This document shows, in pieces, positions 58,028-64,000 of a stretch of DNA of 64,000 bases (positions are counted from its first letter, which is position 1; each line of letters starts with the position of its first letter). The stretch comes from Micrococcus lacusdianchii (GTDB lineage Bacteria > Actinomycetota > Actinomycetes > Actinomycetales > Micrococcaceae), in assembly GCF_023155805.1 (NCBI RefSeq), contig NZ_JAKNUW010000006.1, forward strand, positions 87,419-151,418, in the 5' to 3' direction. The notes beneath the pieces are model-generated. The model made no database searches and was not told where the DNA came from. It saw only the letters and a program-made list of their open reading frames with translations. A program made the translations under genes and the position numbers.

Positions 58028-59119
58028 TCAGACGCTGACGACCTCGACCGGCTGTCCCGGGTCCGCGCCGAACCACGCGTCGGAGGGGGCGACGCCGTCG
58101 CGCACCAGGCGTGCGCCGAGCGCGGCGACCATCGCCCCGTTGTCGGTGCACAGGTTCACGGGCGGGACGGTCAGCTCGATGCCGGCGGAGCGGCACCGGT
58201 CGGCGAGCAGGGCGCGCAGGCGCGAGTTCGCCGCGACGCCGCCGCCGAGCATCAGGTGGGTGAGCCCGTGCTCGCGGCAGGCGCGGACGGCCTTGGCGGT
58301 GATGACGTCCGCGACGGCCTCCTGGAAGGAGGCGGCGATGTCCGCGCGCGGCACCTCGAGGCCGCGGGCCTCGAACTGCTCCACGGCGCGGGAGACGGCG
58401 GTCTTCAGCCCGGAGAAGGACCAGTCGTGCCGCTGCGGGCCGGGCTCCTCGGCGCTGCCGACGAACTTGCCCGCGGTGAGCCCGCGCGGGAAGCGGAAGG
58501 CCGTCGGGTCGCCCTGGGCGGCGAGCCGGTCGATCACGGGGCCCCCGGGGTAGCCCGCCCCGATGAGCCGGGCGACCTTGTCGTACGCCTCGCCGGCCGC
58601 GTCGTCGATGGTCGAGCCCAGCAGCTCGACCTCGGAGCTGATCCGGCCCACGCGCAGGATCTCGGTGTGCCCGCCGGAGACGAGCAGCGCGCCCAGGTCC
58701 GCGGGCAGGTCGTCCCACTGCGCGGGCCGCACGCCGTCCAGCATGCCGACGCCCACGTGCGCAACGAGGTGGTTGATGCCGTAGAGGGGCGTGCCGAGGG
58801 CCGTGGCGAGCGCTTTCGCCCCCGCGACCCCCACCATGAGCGCGCCCGCCAGACCCGGACCGGAGGTGACGGCGATCGCGTCGAGGTCCGCGAGGGTGAC
58901 GTCGGCGGCGTCCAGGGCGCGGCGGATCGTGGGCACGAGGGCCTCGAGGTGGGCGCGGGCGGCGATCTCCGGGATCACGCCGCCGAAGCGCACGTGCTCC
59001 TCGACGGAGGAGGCGACCTCGTGGGCCAGCAGGGCGGTGCCGCGGACGACGCCGACGCCGGTCTCGTCGCAGGAGGACTCGATGCCGAGCACGAGGGGGG
59101 CTACGGTGGCGGTGGGCAT
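58028..59119 (-). CDS. tsaD: tRNA N6-adenosine threonylcarbamoyltransferase
   Basis: The 363-residue enzyme transfers threonylcarbamoyl to A37 of ANN-decoding tRNAs together with TsaB and TsaE. Motifs: [47 protein letters not shown] (metal His), [28 protein letters not shown] and [15 protein letters not shown]. The ATG at 59119 follows GGAG. Before the islet inserted, it lay about 26 bases after the rimI stop. Its own 3' third is duplicated at 56586-56792. Confidence 0.96.
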   Translation of the reverse strand: MPTATVAPLVLGIESSCDETGVGVVRGTALLAHEVASSVEEHVRFGGVIPEIAARAHLEALVPTIRRALDAADVTLADLDAIAVTSGPGLAGALMVGVAGAKALATALGTPLYGINHLVAHVGVGMLDGVRPAQWDDLPADLGALLVSGGHTEILRVGRISSEVELLGSTIDDAAGEAYDKVARLIGAGYPGGPVIDRLAAQGDPTAFRFPRGLTAGKFVGSAEEPGPQRHDWSFSGLKTAVSRAVEQFEARGLEVPRADIAASFQEAVADVITAKAVRACREHGLTHLMLGGGVAANSRLRALLADRCRSAGIELTVPPVNLCTDNGAMVAALGARLVRDGVAPSDAWFGADPGQPVEVVSV

Positions 59120-59137
59120 GGGCTCCAGTCTAGTGAG

Positions 59138-59160
59138 CGGCCCGGTCACAGGGGCTTGCG
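59138..59160. repeat. Direct repeat, left flank of the low-GC islet (att-like)
   Basis: CGGCCCGGTCACAGGGG plus CTTGCG (23 bases) equals 60733-60755 with a single mismatch. On the minus strand it is the last codons of rimI plus nine bases, so this copy is a remnant of the rimI 3' end immediately upstream of tsaD. Confidence 0.85.
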
Positions 59161-59481
59161 GCGGATTCGGCTAATCCGTCTTTTCGATTTCATTTCGGGC
59201 GATATGCACATCCTTCGAACGCACCGCCTGGATTGCAGGGCCCGGCCCGGTGATTTTGTTGTTCTCGATACGAGCACTTGCGGAGTCTTTGACCGAAATC
59301 GCGGCGCGAGAGTCACTCTTGCTCCTACCAGTAGGGACGTCCGATTCTTTCCTCGCCATCCGCGCGCTGGGCACCATCCATCGACACACGATTATCAAGA
59401 CAATCAGTAGGGCCCCGAAAATCAGCGCCTCGAGCATTTGGCCAGTAACCAGACCGACTAAAAAAGGCCCCAGAATCCCTA

Positions 59482-59498
59482 GGGCGTGTTGCTAAAGG
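59482..59498 (+). repeat. IS left terminal inverted repeat
   Basis: Seventeen bases, GGGCGTGTTGCTAAAGG, identical in inverse orientation to 60404-60420. Preceded by the TA duplication at 59480-59481. Confidence 0.9.
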
Positions 59499-59512
59499 GT
59501 TCGGGGACGTGG

Positions 59513-59920
59513 ATGCGCGAGTCTGGGGTCATGTCGCGTGATGTCATCTCGGACGAGGCTTGGGCTGTGATTGGCCCACTGTTCCCTGCCCCGAAGACCA
59601 CCGGGCGTCCTCCGGTGGATCGACGCGCGGTGGTCGAGGCCACCGCGTGGCGCTTCCGCACCGGGGCTCCGTGGCGGGACCTGCCCGAGCGGTTCGGGAA
59701 CTGGAACACGATCTACAAGAACTTCAACCGGTGGGCCGCACAGGGCGTGTGGGAGCAGGTGCTCGAGCGTACTCAGTCGATGGCACAGCAGGCTGGCGAG
59801 CTGGACTGGGTGGCCTCGATCGATTCCACGATCGTGCGCGTCCACCAGCACGGGGCGACCCTGCCCCGCCCCACAGGGGGCCTGGATGAACGACAAGAGA
59901 TCAGCGGACGAGCCGGCTGA
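59513..59920 (+). CDS. IS5-family transposase, first frame (OrfA)
   Basis: The 135-residue N-terminal part (SDEAWAVIGPLFPAPKTTGRPPVDRRAVVEA, WRFRTGAPWRDLPERFGNWNTIYKNFNRW, first catalytic Asp in WVASIDSTIVRVHQHG) is the DUF4096-type region of IS5 transposases. An ATG at 59531 is an alternative start. The frame ends at 59920, overlapping the second frame; a frameshift in between would give the full enzyme. Confidence 0.9.
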   Translation: MRESGVMSRDVISDEAWAVIGPLFPAPKTTGRPPVDRRAVVEATAWRFRTGAPWRDLPERFGNWNTIYKNFNRWAAQGVWEQVLERTQSMAQQAGELDWVASIDSTIVRVHQHGATLPRPTGGLDERQEISGRAG

Positions 59921-60410
59921 TCATGCCATCGGTCGCTCCCGCGGCGGTCTGACGACGAAGTCTCATCTGGTCTGTGATGGCAAGGGAAGGGTGCTGGCGT
60001 TCGTGGTGACCGGCGGGCAGGTCGCGGACACCTCGATGCTGGCCACCACGCTGGAGCAGATCAGCGTTGCCGGGGCCCGTGGGCGGCCCCGGATACGGCC
60101 TGACCGCCTGATTGCAGACAAGGGCTACCCCTCGAAGGCGAACCGGGCCTGGCTGCGCCGGCATGGCATCGCGGCCACGATCCCCGAGCGGGCCGATCAG
60201 ATCACGCACCGGCGCAGACGCCCGGGCCGGTCGATCGACTTCGGTGAAGACCAGCGCCAGCGCTACCGGGGACGCAATGTCGTGGAGCGGTGCTTCAACC
60301 GGCTCAAGCAGTGGCGAGGGATCGCGATGCGTTCGGACAAGTACGCCCGGAACTATCACGCCGGGCTCAGCCTCGCAGCGACACTGCACTGGCTGACTAC
60401 CCTCCTTTAG
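59886..60410 (+). CDS. IS5-family transposase, second frame (OrfB, catalytic)
   Basis: The 174-codon second frame has RSRGGLTTKSHLVCDGKGR, the second catalytic Asp in RLIADKGYPSKANRAWL and the Glu in NVVERCFNRLKQWRGIAMR, completing the DDE triad. It overlaps OrfA and is one base off frame (+1 relative to OrfA), so a fused DDE transposase by programmed frameshifting is expected. The stop lies inside the right inverted repeat. Confidence 0.9.
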   Translation: MNDKRSADEPADHAIGRSRGGLTTKSHLVCDGKGRVLAFVVTGGQVADTSMLATTLEQISVAGARGRPRIRPDRLIADKGYPSKANRAWLRRHGIAATIPERADQITHRRRRPGRSIDFGEDQRQRYRGRNVVERCFNRLKQWRGIAMRSDKYARNYHAGLSLAATLHWLTTLL

Positions 60411-60420
60411 CAACACGCCC
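60404..60420 (-). repeat. IS right terminal inverted repeat
   Basis: Perfect complement of the left repeat; followed by the second TA copy at 60421-60422. Confidence 0.9.
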
Positions 60421-60466
60421 TAGGGCCGTGAATAGGGCATCACGGTTCTGGGCGAGCCACCCTCGT

Positions 60467-60667
60467 CTAGAGGCCATCCGAAGGGTCTTCCTCCACCGGC
60501 CCTTCGTTCGCCGGGTCAATAGTGATTCGCATTCCTGATATATCGACCTCGCTCGAGCGGCTCACGTCGACCCCTCGATGCATCCCCGAGATTGAGCCTC
60601 CCATAATCTTGACATCCGATGAATCGGTGATGACGATCCCAGTTGAATAACGATGGTTGGGCTCCAA
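60467..60667 (-). CDS. Islet gene 1: small beta-helix-like protein
   Basis: The 66-residue product starts at a TTG at 60667 with AGGAG five bases upstream and ends in a TAG that overlaps the ATG of islet gene 2. Its sequence (STGIVITDSSDVKIMGGSIS, GMHRGVDVSRSSEVDISGMRITI) repeats a pattern of about 20 residues typical of right-handed parallel beta-helix rungs, and ends with an acidic tail. No signal sequence or membrane helix is visible. The islet's base composition is around half GC, unlike the host. Function unknown. Confidence 0.65.
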   Translation of the reverse strand: MEPNHRYSTGIVITDSSDVKIMGGSISGMHRGVDVSRSSEVDISGMRITIDPANEGPVEEDPSDGL

Positions 60668-60732
60668 TGAGTCTCCTAAGTGCTTGGACCACGACAGACG
60701 GCCATATGTCTCAAGTCACATTCTAACCGCAA

Positions 60733-60755
60733 CGGCCCGGTCACAGGGCCTTGCG
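60733..60755. repeat. Direct repeat, right flank of the low-GC islet (att-like)
   Basis: The 23 bases include the last four codons and stop of rimI on the minus strand plus nine bases downstream. They match 59138-59160 with one mismatch. The pair brackets the islet exactly, so the islet inserted at, and preserved, the rimI 3' end. Confidence 0.85.
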
Positions 60756-61328
60756 CATGATCACGGCGTCCTCGCCGCCCGGGTAGTAGCGGCGGCGCAC
60801 ATGCAGCTCCTCGAATCCGTGGCGCGCGTAGAGTCGCCGGGCGGCGGCGTTGGAGGCCCGGACCTCGAGCATGAGCGAGCTCGCACCGCGCGCCGCGGCC
60901 TCCGCGGCCATCCAGCGCAGCTGGGCCGCCCCGATCCCCCGCCCCTGCGCCGCCGCGACCGTGCCCACGGTCTGCACGTCGGCGACGTCGCCGACCACCA
61001 TGATCCCGCCGTAGCCGACGATCTCGCCGGGGGCGGGGCCGTCGTCGTCCGCGGAGCCGGGCGCGTCCACGTCGCGGACGACCACGCGGTAGTCCCGGGT
61101 GGGCGGGCGGCCGTGCGCGTCCCGTCCGCCGGCGGGGCCGGTCTGGGCGAGCTCCTCCTCGTAGAAGTGCGCGGGCCAGGCGTCGAGCGGGAAGAGCGTG
61201 GCCTCGTGGGCGAGCACCTCGGGGATGTCCCACACGGTCATGGGGCGCAGCAGGTACCCGGGCGCCAGCCCGTGCCCGTCCTCGGCGGGGCGCCCGTCGC
61301 CGGCTGAGGCCGGCTCGGCCGGGCTCAC
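60741..61328 (-). CDS. rimI: Ribosomal protein S18-alanine N-acetyltransferase
   Basis: The 195-residue GNAT enzyme has the RimI pattern LRPMTVWDIPEVLAHEATLFPLDAWPAHFYEEELAQ, VGTVAAAQGRGIGAAQL (acetyl-CoA loop) and LEVRASNAAARRLYARHGFEELHVRRRYYPGGEDAVIM. An insertion of about 20 residues (GGRDAHGRPPTRD) lies before strand 4. It starts at a GTG at 61328 overlapping the tsaB stop (GTGA). It acetylates S18 in E. coli; its grouping with tsaB and tsaE is a conserved arrangement. Confidence 0.94.
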   Translation of the reverse strand: MSPAEPASAGDGRPAEDGHGLAPGYLLRPMTVWDIPEVLAHEATLFPLDAWPAHFYEEELAQTGPAGGRDAHGRPPTRDYRVVVRDVDAPGSADDDGPAPGEIVGYGGIMVVGDVADVQTVGTVAAAQGRGIGAAQLRWMAAEAAARGASSLMLEVRASNAAARRLYARHGFEELHVRRRYYPGGEDAVIMRKAL

Positions 61329-61996
61329 GCGCCCGCCCGCTTGCGGGGGCCGGGGACCTTGGCGTCGGACTCGCGCAGGTAGAGCGGCTCGGCGGGCACG
61401 AGGCCGCGGCCGCGCCGCAGGGCGAGCTCGGCCACCTGCCCCACCCCGACGGCGGACGGCGTGGCCGACTCCCAGCCCGGCACCGCGCGCAGCGCCTCGG
61501 GGTAGAGCCCGGCCCCCGCGCCGTAGACGGGCAGCGGGGTGACCTCGTCCGCCGGCGAGACGAAGGGGCCGTGCAGCAGCGTCGGCTGCCCGCCGACCTG
61601 CGCGTAGTGGGCCCAGTAGACCTCGCGGCGACGGGCGTCCGTGGCGACCACGAACTCCTCGATCCCGTGGCGGAAGGCGTCGACGCCGGCCGCGTGGGCG
61701 AGCGCGTCGAGGCTGCGGACCCCGTGCACGGGCACGTCCCACGCCAGGCCGAGGGCGGCCGCCGTCGCCAGGCCCGCGCGCAGCCCCGTGAAGGGTCCGG
61801 GGCCGACGCCGACCGCGAGCGCGTCCAGCGCGGTGCCGGTGACGCCGGCCTCGCCCAGCACCCGGCGCACGGCCGGCGCCAGGACCTCGGCGTGGCTCGT
61901 GGTGTCCTCCGTGGACCAGCGGGCGAGCGGCTCGCCGTCCCGCAGGACGGCCACGGAGGCGGCGGCGGAGGAGTCGATCGCGAGGAGCAGGGCCAT
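61325..61996 (-). CDS. tsaB: tRNA threonylcarbamoyladenosine biosynthesis protein TsaB
   Basis: The 223-residue TsaB is an inactive TsaD-like scaffold (starts LLLAIDSSAAASVAVLRDGEPL, then TSHAEVLAPAVRRVL, ALAVGVGPGPFTGLRAGLATAAALGLAWDVPVHGVRSLDALA). It forms the t6A complex with TsaD and TsaE. It lies 10 bases after tsaE and overlaps rimI by four bases. Confidence 0.95.
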   Translation of the reverse strand: MALLLAIDSSAAASVAVLRDGEPLARWSTEDTTSHAEVLAPAVRRVLGEAGVTGTALDALAVGVGPGPFTGLRAGLATAAALGLAWDVPVHGVRSLDALAHAAGVDAFRHGIEEFVVATDARRREVYWAHYAQVGGQPTLLHGPFVSPADEVTPLPVYGAGAGLYPEALRAVPGWESATPSAVGVGQVAELALRRGRGLVPAEPLYLRESDAKVPGPRKRAGA

Positions 61997-62006
61997 GGCG
62001 GCCAGT

Positions 62007-62633
62007 CTACGGAAGCACGACGCCGGCCCAGCGCGGGCCGCGGCCGGTCACGACGGCCGAACGCAGCTCCTCGGCCTGGCCTCCGTCCTCGTCGGAGAAG
62101 TCGGTGACGATGCCGTCCTCGCCCTCCCCCGCGGAGGCGGCGGGGGCGTCCTCACCCCCGCGGGCCCGGACGATCTCGATGTCCAGCCACGAGGCGTCCG
62201 GGTCCTCGGGGAACCCGGCGAGGGACTCGGCCATGCCCCGGCCCCACTCGACGACGGTCACGGAGCGGTCCACGCTCGCGTCCAGGTCGAGGTCCGTGAG
62301 CTCCCCCGCCGAGCGCAGCCGGTACGCGTCCACGTGCACGAGGTCCGGGGTGCCCGCCGGGGCGTCGGCCGGGGCGGGGTGGACGCGGGAGAGGACGAAC
62401 GTCGGCGAGACCACGCCGGAGGCCACGCCGAATCCGCTGGCCAGCCCCTGGGTGAAGGTCGTCTTGCCCGCGCCGAGGTCGCCCGTGAGGATCAGCACGT
62501 CGCCGGCGCGGAGCACCCCGGCGAGGGCGCGGCCGAACGCCCGGGTGCCGTCGGCGCCCTCGAGCGGGACCGTCGCCGTCAGCACGGGCTCCGGCAGGGT
62601 CGGGCCGGGGGCGGGGATCGCGTGGTCGCTCAT
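62007..62633 (-). CDS. tsaE: tRNA threonylcarbamoyladenosine biosynthesis ATPase TsaE
   Basis: The 208-residue P-loop ATPase drives the t6A reaction. Walker A is GDLGAGKTT, followed by SPTFVLSRVHPA and VHVDAYRLRSAGELTDLDLD and VEWGRGM. It is longer than usual (about 150 residues) because of an N-terminal and an acidic C-terminal extension (EGEDGIVTDFSDEDGGQAEE). It overlaps the alr stop (ATGA). Confidence 0.95.
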   Translation of the reverse strand: MSDHAIPAPGPTLPEPVLTATVPLEGADGTRAFGRALAGVLRAGDVLILTGDLGAGKTTFTQGLASGFGVASGVVSPTFVLSRVHPAPADAPAGTPDLVHVDAYRLRSAGELTDLDLDASVDRSVTVVEWGRGMAESLAGFPEDPDASWLDIEIVRARGGEDAPAASAGEGEDGIVTDFSDEDGGQAEELRSAVVTGRGPRWAGVVLP

Positions 62634-63835
62634 GGGCGGGCCTCCTGGGTCGGCGTGGGGTCCACGTGCTGCCGGTCCACGCGGCCCCCGATGCGGGTCA
62701 CCAGCTCGTAGTTGATCGTCCCGGCGGCCGCGGCCCACTCCTCCACCGGAATGCCGGAGGCCGGTCCGAACAGCTCGACGGCGTCGCCGGGCGCGTCCGC
62801 GGCGTCCGGGCCGAGGTCCACCACGAACTGGTCCATCGCGATGCGGCCCACCACGGGGACGGTCCGGCCGCCGACGTGGACGCGCGTGCCCTCGACGACG
62901 CGCGGGACGCCGTCGGCGTAGCCGAGGGGCACGAGCCCGAGGGTGGTGGGCTCCGCCGTGACGTGGCGGAACCCGTAGGACACGCCCTGCCCGGCGGGGA
63001 CGGCCTTGACGTTGGCCAGGACGGTGACGAGGGACATGGCCGGGCGCAGTCCGAACTCGGCGGCGGTGACGTCCGCGAACGGGGAGAGCCCGTACAGGCC
63101 CAGGCCGACGCGCACCATGTCCAGGTGCGTGTCCGGCCGGGCGAGGGCGGCGGGCGTGTTGGCCAGGTGCCGCAGCAGCGGGTGGCCGAGCGCCTCGGCG
63201 GCCTCGGCGGCCATCCGTTCGAACCGCAGCAGCTGCGCCGTGGTCTCGGCGGCCCGGTCCGGCTCGTCCGCCACGCCGAGGTGGGAGAACACGCCCTCCA
63301 CCCGCACGAGGCCCGCGGCCTCGAGCTCGGCAGCATGCGCCACGAAGGCGGGCCACCGCTCGGGCGTGCAGCCGTGGCGGCCCAGGCCGGTGTCCGCCTT
63401 CAGATGCAGGACCGCGCGGACCTCGGGTCCGGCCCCGCCACGGGCCCGCAGCCCGCGGACGGCGTCGGCGACGGCGTCGAGGTCCCAGCCCGAGACGCCG
63501 AGGGTCACCTCCGCCTCCACCGCGGCGGCGAAGTCCGTGGCCCCGGTGTGCAGCCACGCGAGCACGGGCAGGGGCACCCCCGCCGCGCGCAGGGCCAGGG
63601 CCTCGCGCACGTGGGCCACCCCGAGCCGGTCCGCGCCGGCGGCCGCGGCGGCGCGCGCGACGGCCACCCCGCCGTGGCCGTAGGCGTCAGCCTTGACGAC
63701 GGCGGTCAGCAGCGGCCGGCTGCCGTCGGGGCGGCGGATCCGCTCCCGCAGCACGCCCACGTTGTGCCGGACGGCCGCCAGGTCGATGCGTACGGCGCGC
63801 TCGGTGTCCGCCGGGTTGACGTCGGCGAGGCTCAT
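62630..63835 (-). CDS. alr: Alanine racemase
   Basis: The 401-residue PLP enzyme supplies D-alanine for peptidoglycan. The PLP lysine is Lys48 in AVVKADAYGHGG; the second catalytic Tyr is in GQGVSYGFRHV. Also visible are RVEGVFSHLGVADEP and VPVVGRIAMDQFVVDLG. It overlaps nnrD upstream and tsaE downstream by four bases each, so the operon order is nnrD, alr, tsaE, tsaB, rimI. Confidence 0.96.
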   Translation of the reverse strand: MSLADVNPADTERAVRIDLAAVRHNVGVLRERIRRPDGSRPLLTAVVKADAYGHGGVAVARAAAAAGADRLGVAHVREALALRAAGVPLPVLAWLHTGATDFAAAVEAEVTLGVSGWDLDAVADAVRGLRARGGAGPEVRAVLHLKADTGLGRHGCTPERWPAFVAHAAELEAAGLVRVEGVFSHLGVADEPDRAAETTAQLLRFERMAAEAAEALGHPLLRHLANTPAALARPDTHLDMVRVGLGLYGLSPFADVTAAEFGLRPAMSLVTVLANVKAVPAGQGVSYGFRHVTAEPTTLGLVPLGYADGVPRVVEGTRVHVGGRTVPVVGRIAMDQFVVDLGPDAADAPGDAVELFGPASGIPVEEWAAAAGTINYELVTRIGGRVDRQHVDPTPTQEARP

Positions 63836-64000
63836 CGGACGGCCTCCAGCTCGGCGTCATCCGGCCACCACAGGCGCGCGACGCGCGCGCCCAGCGCGGC
63901 CGGCAGCGTGGCCGTGGTGATCCGCCCGGCGCGGGCCTGCTCGGCCCCGGCCCGGGCGTGCAGCCAGGCGGCCGCCGCCGCGAGCCGGGCCGTGGGCGCC
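63832..64000 (-). CDS. nnrD: C-terminal end of NAD(P)HX dehydratase (partial)
   Basis: The last 55 codons of a minus-strand gene that enters from the right edge. AAAAAWLHARAGAEQARAG followed by RITTATLPAALGARVARLWW matches the C-terminal end of the carbohydrate-kinase-like ADP-dependent NAD(P)HX dehydratase, often fused to an epimerase in actinobacteria. It overlaps the alr start by four bases. The rest lies outside the window. Confidence 0.8.
   Translation of the reverse strand, partial: APTARLAAAAAWLHARAGAEQARAGRITTATLPAALGARVARLWWPDDAELEAVR

Larger units (their letters stand above)
56791..58231. repeat. Tandem duplication, unit 2
   Basis: The second copy begins at the junction near 56790-56795, where tsaD sequence (…AACTCCCGC side) changes to CDF sequence across a GGCGG-like overlap, and runs to the corresponding point in the complete tsaD gene near 58231. 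Unit lengths are about 1483 and 1441 bases. Confidence 0.85.
59482..60420 (+). mobile_element. IS5-family insertion sequence (IS427-like group)
   Basis: The 939-bp element has 17-base terminal inverted repeats GGGCGTGTTGCTAAAGG (59482-59498 and complement at 60404-60420), two overlapping transposase frames and a TA target duplication (59480-59481 and 60421-60422, within CTAG). All are typical of the IS427 group. Both ends and both frames are intact, so insertion is probably recent. Confidence 0.93.
59171..60477 (-). pseudogene. Islet gene 2: membrane-anchored beta-helix-like protein interrupted by the IS
   Basis: Excising the IS and one TA copy joins 60477-60421 to 59479-59171 in frame, giving 121 codons. 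The product starts MASRRGWLAQNRDALFTALG, has two hydrophobic helices (about residues 16-34 and 36-52), a charged linker, and a tail SRAAISVKDSASARIENNKI followed by TGPGPAIQAV and SKDVHIARNEIE, which has the periodicity of right-handed beta-helix rungs. Its ATG overlaps the end of gene 1 by 11 bases. The 59437 ATG could still start an 88-residue fragment. Base composition is far below the genomic GC. Family unknown. Confidence 0.75.

Noticed and set aside
59138..60755. Islet created by the IS5 element itself
   Set aside because: The IS has its own ends and TA duplication inside the islet, well away from the 23-base repeats, so it came later.

Overview
The window is a very high-GC chromosomal segment with many GTG starts and ATGA/GTGA stop-start overlaps. 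Gene content (GuaB plus GuaB3, a DUF3817 protein, SURF1, PPK2, a SCO1664-family remnant, HrcA/CIRCE-controlled groES-groEL, an IdeR-type iron box) points to an actinobacterium of the Micrococcaceae, most like Micrococcus luteus or a close relative. The species is inferred from gene content and base composition, not from a marker gene.

Layout. 1-6.2 kb: a sugar-acid module (GntP-family permease and glycerate kinase), then a decayed stretch (SCO1664-family tail, IS3-type orfA stub, a CdaR/PucR-type regulator broken by frameshifts), an orphan Tat-exported protein and an intact CdaR-type regulator. 6.3-11.6 kb: YchF, Hsp20, a macrodomain protein, a GNAT enzyme, RmuC. 11.6-17.8 kb: gluconate permease and gluconokinase, IspH, a membrane protein, XseA/XseB. 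17.8-27.1 kb: DJ-1/PfpI protein, PPK2, alanine-type aminotransferase, a betaine-binding-like lipoprotein, Nudix, a repeat-rich protein, GNAT, 5-FTHF cyclo-ligase, FmdB. 27.1-37.2 kb: one long minus-strand run, guaB, guaB3, SURF1, DUF3817, guaA, a helicase-like NTPase and a small protein. 37.3-41.6 kb: two secondary transporters, one with an in-frame TAG and one with two compensating frameshifts, around a second orphan Tat protein. 41.6-45.4 kb: groEL and groES under two CIRCE operators, then a frameshifted DUF559-type gene bracketed by two nearly identical long palindromes. 45.4-49.4 kb: a siderophore ABC operon with an IdeR-like box. 49.5-55.9 kb: methyltransferase, glutamate-cysteine ligase-like enzyme, and a coupled operon of dehydrogenase, epimerase, half-size binding lipoprotein and CDF transporter.

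55.3-64 kb is the most remarkable part. A segment with the 3' half of the CDF gene, a small unknown gene and the 3' end of tsaD has been tandemly duplicated. On the other side of tsaD, a low-GC islet of about 650 bp (excluding a later IS) sits exactly at the 3' end of rimI between 23-bp direct repeats (22/23 identical). It carries two overlapping small genes with beta-helix-like motifs. An IS5-family element has inserted into the second gene with a TA target duplication, and removing it restores a 121-codon reading frame. The host operon is nnrD-alr-tsaE-tsaB-rimI-(islet)-tsaD: t6A tRNA modification plus alanine racemase and NAD(P)HX repair. No tRNA, rRNA or CRISPR array was seen.
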